A stretch of DNA of 53,591 nucleotides from contig JBKCOM010000007.1 of NCBI GenBank assembly GCA_046309775.1, positions 1-53,591 of the forward strand, in the 5' to 3' direction. The position numbers were made by a program, and so were the translations under genes. Under the pieces are notes generated by a model, which did not search any database, was not told the DNA's origin, and saw only the letters and a program-made list of their open reading frames with translations. Each line of letters starts with the position of its first letter. Positions within the stretch are counted from its first letter, which is position 1. This document shows positions 51,230 through 53,591 of the stretch, one piece after another. This DNA comes from JAIXWP01 sp046309775. Its GTDB lineage: Bacteria > Bacteroidota > Bacteroidia > Flavobacteriales_D > Sanyastnellaceae.

Positions 51230-52174
51230 TTATTTCTTTGTTAAGTAATGTTCGATCCGCTCAATAAAAGCCGCTCGCTGATCAATGAAGACCGAGTGAC
51301 TGCTTTGTTCGATAACCACAAAATGATTGGGTAAAAGTAATTCCTTTAAACGGTTCAATTGTTCCGCGCTGTAGAGGCCGTCTTCGGAGCCATAGATTCC
51401 AAAGATGAAAATGCCATTTTTTACTAATGATTTTATTTCTTCTGAAAGATCCAGATTGGTATAATTATCATTTTTAAAATAGCCCATCGGGGCATCGTTT
51501 TCCATTTTTGAAAAATACGGAGTGAGAGGATTCCACTGTGATAAATTATGAAACTCCTTCGCTTCGGCCGTGGGCACCTCAGTCGAATATGCCATGGTCT
51601 TCATGGCTTGCATAAAACATAGATTGGCATAAAACAAGGAGCTGCGATCCATCTTTCGAATGTTGCCCAAAAAAGCTAAACCAGTAGAATCTTTGCTCTC
51701 TTGGTAATAGTTCTCCGCATTCGTGAGAATGGTAGAAAAACTTTCTTGCAAATTAATCGGCGCACCCACCAGGAATATATTTTCCACTCTTTCAGGAAAT
51801 CGCTTCGCGAATTGAACTGCCACCATTCCTCCAAAACTATGTCCGATGAAAGAGGCCTTGGGGTGTTTGTAATGATTCATTAATTCGGCCAAATCATCTC
51901 CCGCTCGTTTCAAGCTAAAGGCTGGTGTGTCTTTTACACTCCTCCCCTCGCCCATTCTATCATAAACGATCACATAATAACCAGCGTCGGCCAGTTTTGT
52001 GGCTGTGAATGACTCAAAAGTGGCGCTGTTGTAGCCCGGACCACCGTGCAAAAAATAAATCGCAGGTTTAGAAGCATCGCCGAATGCCCTATGAAACATT
52101 CCATCAATACTCGCATAGGACAAGAGAGAAGTTTGAAGAAATGCTAAAAGAACAAAAAGTCTTAGATCAAGCAT
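51230..52174 (-). CDS. Secreted or periplasmic alpha/beta hydrolase (prolyl aminopeptidase-like fold)
   Basis: Enzyme of about 314 residues. From ATG 52174 the signal peptide is MLDLRLFVLLAFLQTSLLSYA, so this start is chosen over a longer one at 52252 that would overlap the divergent thioesterase. The oxyanion HGGPG is at about 43-47 and the nucleophile Ser113 in GHSFGG; catalytic His is near HSVF in EQSSHSVF and Asp in YGSEDGLY. HGGPG is typical of the proline iminopeptidase group, but the substrate is not assignable. TACCTTTG lies 5 nt before the ATG. Confidence 0.88.
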   Translation of the reverse strand: MLDLRLFVLLAFLQTSLLSYASIDGMFHRAFGDASKPAIYFLHGGPGYNSATFESFTATKLADAGYYVIVYDRMGEGRSVKDTPAFSLKRAGDDLAELMNHYKHPKASFIGHSFGGMVAVQFAKRFPERVENIFLVGAPINLQESFSTILTNAENYYQESKDSTGLAFLGNIRKMDRSSLFYANLCFMQAMKTMAYSTEVPTAEAKEFHNLSQWNPLTPYFSKMENDAPMGYFKNDNYTNLDLSEEIKSLVKNGIFIFGIYGSEDGLYSAEQLNRLKELLLPNHFVVIEQSSHSVFIDQRAAFIERIEHYLTKK

Positions 52175-52179
52175 AGATT

Positions 52180-52187
52180 CAAAGGTA
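52180..52187 (-). promoter_or_regulatory. Putative -7 element 5 nt before the hydrolase gene
   Basis: The minus strand reads TACCTTTG, an exact TAnnTTTG. It ends 5 nt before ATG 52174, in a 47-bp divergent interval. Confidence 0.55.
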
Positions 52188-52208
52188 ATGAAAGCCCTTG
52201 CTTCATCG

Positions 52209-52216
52209 TATCTTTG
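52209..52216 (+). promoter_or_regulatory. Putative -7 element 5 nt before the thioesterase gene
   Basis: TATCTTTG is an exact TAnnTTTG ending 5 nt before ATG 52222, almost back to back with the opposing box at 52180-52187. Confidence 0.55.
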
Positions 52217-52221
52217 CGGCG

Positions 52222-52752
52222 ATGAAAAAAACGAATTTTGCCAAAGACACATTAGCCACGGCTACGCACCTGGTACTCCCAGAAAATACGAATACGCTTG
52301 GAAACCTCATGGGAGGTCAGCTCCTCAATTGGATGGACGTCATTTCGGCCATCAGCGCACACCGCCATTGCAAGCGCATTGTGGTGACCGCAGCCGTTAA
52401 CAATGTATCCTTCCAGCATCCGATTAAATTGGGCGATATCGTAACCATAGAGGCCAAAGTGTCCCGCGCCTTCAGCTCTTCAATGGAAGTGTACATGGAA
52501 GTATTTATCGAAGACAATGTGACTGGTAAAAAAGTAAAGAGCAACGAAGCGATATACACCTTCGTAGCTGTGGATCAGCTTGGAAATCCTATTGATGTGC
52601 CAGATCTCGTGCCTGAGACCGAAGAAGAACAGCGTCGATACGACGGTGCTTTGAGAAGACGTCAATTGCGCTTGATACTCGCCGGAAAAATGAAACCTGA
52701 GGATGCAACAGAATTGAAGGCATTGTTTATTGAGCCCACAACGTTTCAATAG
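52222..52752 (+). CDS. Acyl-CoA thioesterase, YciA/ACOT hotdog type
   Basis: Hydrolyses acyl-CoA esters. At 176 residues, the hotdog fold has LPENTNTLGNLMGGQLLNWMD (the catalytic Asn/Asp region), VNNVSFQHPIKLGDIVTIEAKV and ATATHLVLPENT. The C-terminal helical tail of about 40 residues is charged, with PETEEEQRRYDGA. ATG 52222 follows a promoter box by 5 nt. Its last 26 nt overlap the convergent heptosyltransferase-like gene. Confidence 0.92.
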   Translation: MKKTNFAKDTLATATHLVLPENTNTLGNLMGGQLLNWMDVISAISAHRHCKRIVVTAAVNNVSFQHPIKLGDIVTIEAKVSRAFSSSMEVYMEVFIEDNVTGKKVKSNEAIYTFVAVDQLGNPIDVPDLVPETEEEQRRYDGALRRRQLRLILAGKMKPEDATELKALFIEPTTFQ

Positions 52753-53591
52753 CCTTTGCAATCTCTTCGCTTGACACGGCATCAATGCAGCGATTATCAT
52801 TGCCGTATTTGCACTTATTTCCTAATTTAGAACATGGTCTGCGGTGACGGCCATGCGGTTCGATGATGATAGAATCTTTGTGAGGACGATAAGGCGCCAT
52901 TCCTAAGATTGGTGAGGTGCAACCCCATACACTTACTATTTTCTTTTTAAAAGCAGCAGCAATGTGCATCAATCCTGTGTCGCCACTCACCACCACGCGC
53001 GCCTCTCGAATCACAGCAGCGCTTTGATGAATGGTCAATTTGCCGGTCAAGTCAATTGCTTGCCCATATTGGGCTGAAATGGCCGCTCCTGCCTCCACAT
53101 CTTCCTTGCCTCCCAACAATACGACAGGCAAATTTATTTTTTTGCAAAAATCAACGATAAGCCCTGCCTGCATACGTTTGCCCACATGCGCCGCGCCTAC
53201 AGCCACCGCCACAAAATCGACAGGTAAATTCAAATTTCGAATGGTCAACTCATGGGGCAAGAAATAATCCAAGCCCTTGCCATCATCGGTTGTACCGAAA
53301 GCACTGATCGTATCAAGATAGCGATCCACCACATGCACATCCGGCATGCGATTGATTCTTAGATTCACCAACAACCACTTTTGTACATTCAGTTTATTGA
53401 AAGTAAAATTCAGGCGTCCCAATTTTCGCTTCACTACCCTACTACGGATATTGTTATGCAAATCCACCACATAATCGAAATCCAATGCCTCCAATTCCGG
53501 CAATACTTCCTGAACTGATTTTTCTATGACATGAATTTGATGGATGTATGGACTATTCTCCAACAGAGGTGAAAAAGCCTTTTTTGTCAAA
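52727..53591 (-). CDS. Glycosyltransferase family 9 (heptosyltransferase-like), 5' end outside window
   Basis: The visible 287 residues are the C-terminal part of an LPS heptosyltransferase; the N-terminal strand is missing because the window ends. The first visible residues (LTKKAFSPLLENSPYI) match an internal segment, so no true start is present. The UDP/ADP-heptose-binding GT-B domain shows AVAVGAAHVGKRM, SGDTGLMHIAAAF and SVWGCTSPILGMAPYRP. A role in LPS core assembly fits with HldD upstream in the window. Confidence 0.88.
   Translation of the reverse strand, partial: LTKKAFSPLLENSPYIHQIHVIEKSVQEVLPELEALDFDYVVDLHNNIRSRVVKRKLGRLNFTFNKLNVQKWLLVNLRINRMPDVHVVDRYLDTISAFGTTDDGKGLDYFLPHELTIRNLNLPVDFVAVAVGAAHVGKRMQAGLIVDFCKKINLPVVLLGGKEDVEAGAAISAQYGQAIDLTGKLTIHQSAAVIREARVVVSGDTGLMHIAAAFKKKIVSVWGCTSPILGMAPYRPHKDSIIIEPHGRHRRPCSKLGNKCKYGNDNRCIDAVSSEEIAKAIETLWAQ

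Overview
The window is an ordinary-looking chromosomal stretch of a Bacteroidota bacterium, most likely a flavobacterial or cryomorph-like lineage. The evidence is type IX secretion (T9SS) sorting domains on two giant secreted proteins, a PorP/SprF-type protein, several TAnnTTTG-type Bacteroidota promoters, almost no Shine-Dalgarno sequences, a Y_Y_Y/propeller histidine kinase, WG repeats, HemJ and a large TonB receptor. I see no tRNA, rRNA, CRISPR array, insertion sequence or phage gene.

Layout. 1-390: a hexamer-based repeat array. 393-3967: dNK-folK (minus) divergent from sppA and a SPOUT methylase (plus). 3964-11019: a two-component system (propeller kinase plus NarL/LuxR-type regulator) divergent from a 1075-residue FG-GAP surface protein. 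11229-14899: a WG-repeat protein, then a propeller lipoprotein divergent from a membrane-tethered winged-helix regulator, with three helically phased direct repeats between them. 14896-17836: outer-membrane barrel protein, MFS exporter, HldD. 17917-18929: a eukaryote-like pyruvoyl-tetrahydropterin synthase and FolE. 19021-24029: a tiny DUF2256 zinc-ribbon protein overlapping Ppx/GppA, an ABC-2 transporter pair and a divergent photolyase/cryptochrome.

24069-31982 is a nucleotide-sugar locus (UDP-glucose dehydrogenase, UDP-xylose synthase, WbpD-like acetyltransferase, UDP-HexNAc dehydrogenase, a TonB receptor, RmlB, CpsB/YwqE-type phosphatase). It makes precursors but carries no glycosyltransferase, flippase or polymerase here. 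31979-34798 (minus) is an Fe-S/redox module: Mrp, NifU C-terminal protein, NADP reductase, 2Fe-2S ferredoxin. 34903-43353 is a T9SS module: a 1471-residue PKD-repeat protein with a type B sorting domain, divergent from an M43 protease, a PorP/SprF protein and an OmpA-type peptidoglycan anchor. 43354-53591 is mostly housekeeping: glycosyltransferase-like protein, TrmB, TadA, HemJ, MgtE, hydroxyacid dehydrogenase, a YARHG/DUF2306/hydrolase operon, a YciA-type thioesterase and a cut-off heptosyltransferase.

Most interesting are: (i) the divergent propeller-lipoprotein/membrane winged-helix pair, whose shared intergenic region has three GGTAAAA-type repeats 11 and 10 bp apart upstream of both promoters, a candidate two-gene surface-sensing circuit; (ii) two dispersed families of hexamer-period intergenic repeats sitting just 3' of genes; (iii) TAnnTTTG promoter boxes lying only 4-8 nt before start codons, which predicts many leaderless mRNAs; (iv) two structured inverted-repeat elements at 45541-45663 and 46503-46636; (v) a photolyase homologue lacking FAD-pocket residues that are standard in classical enzymes.
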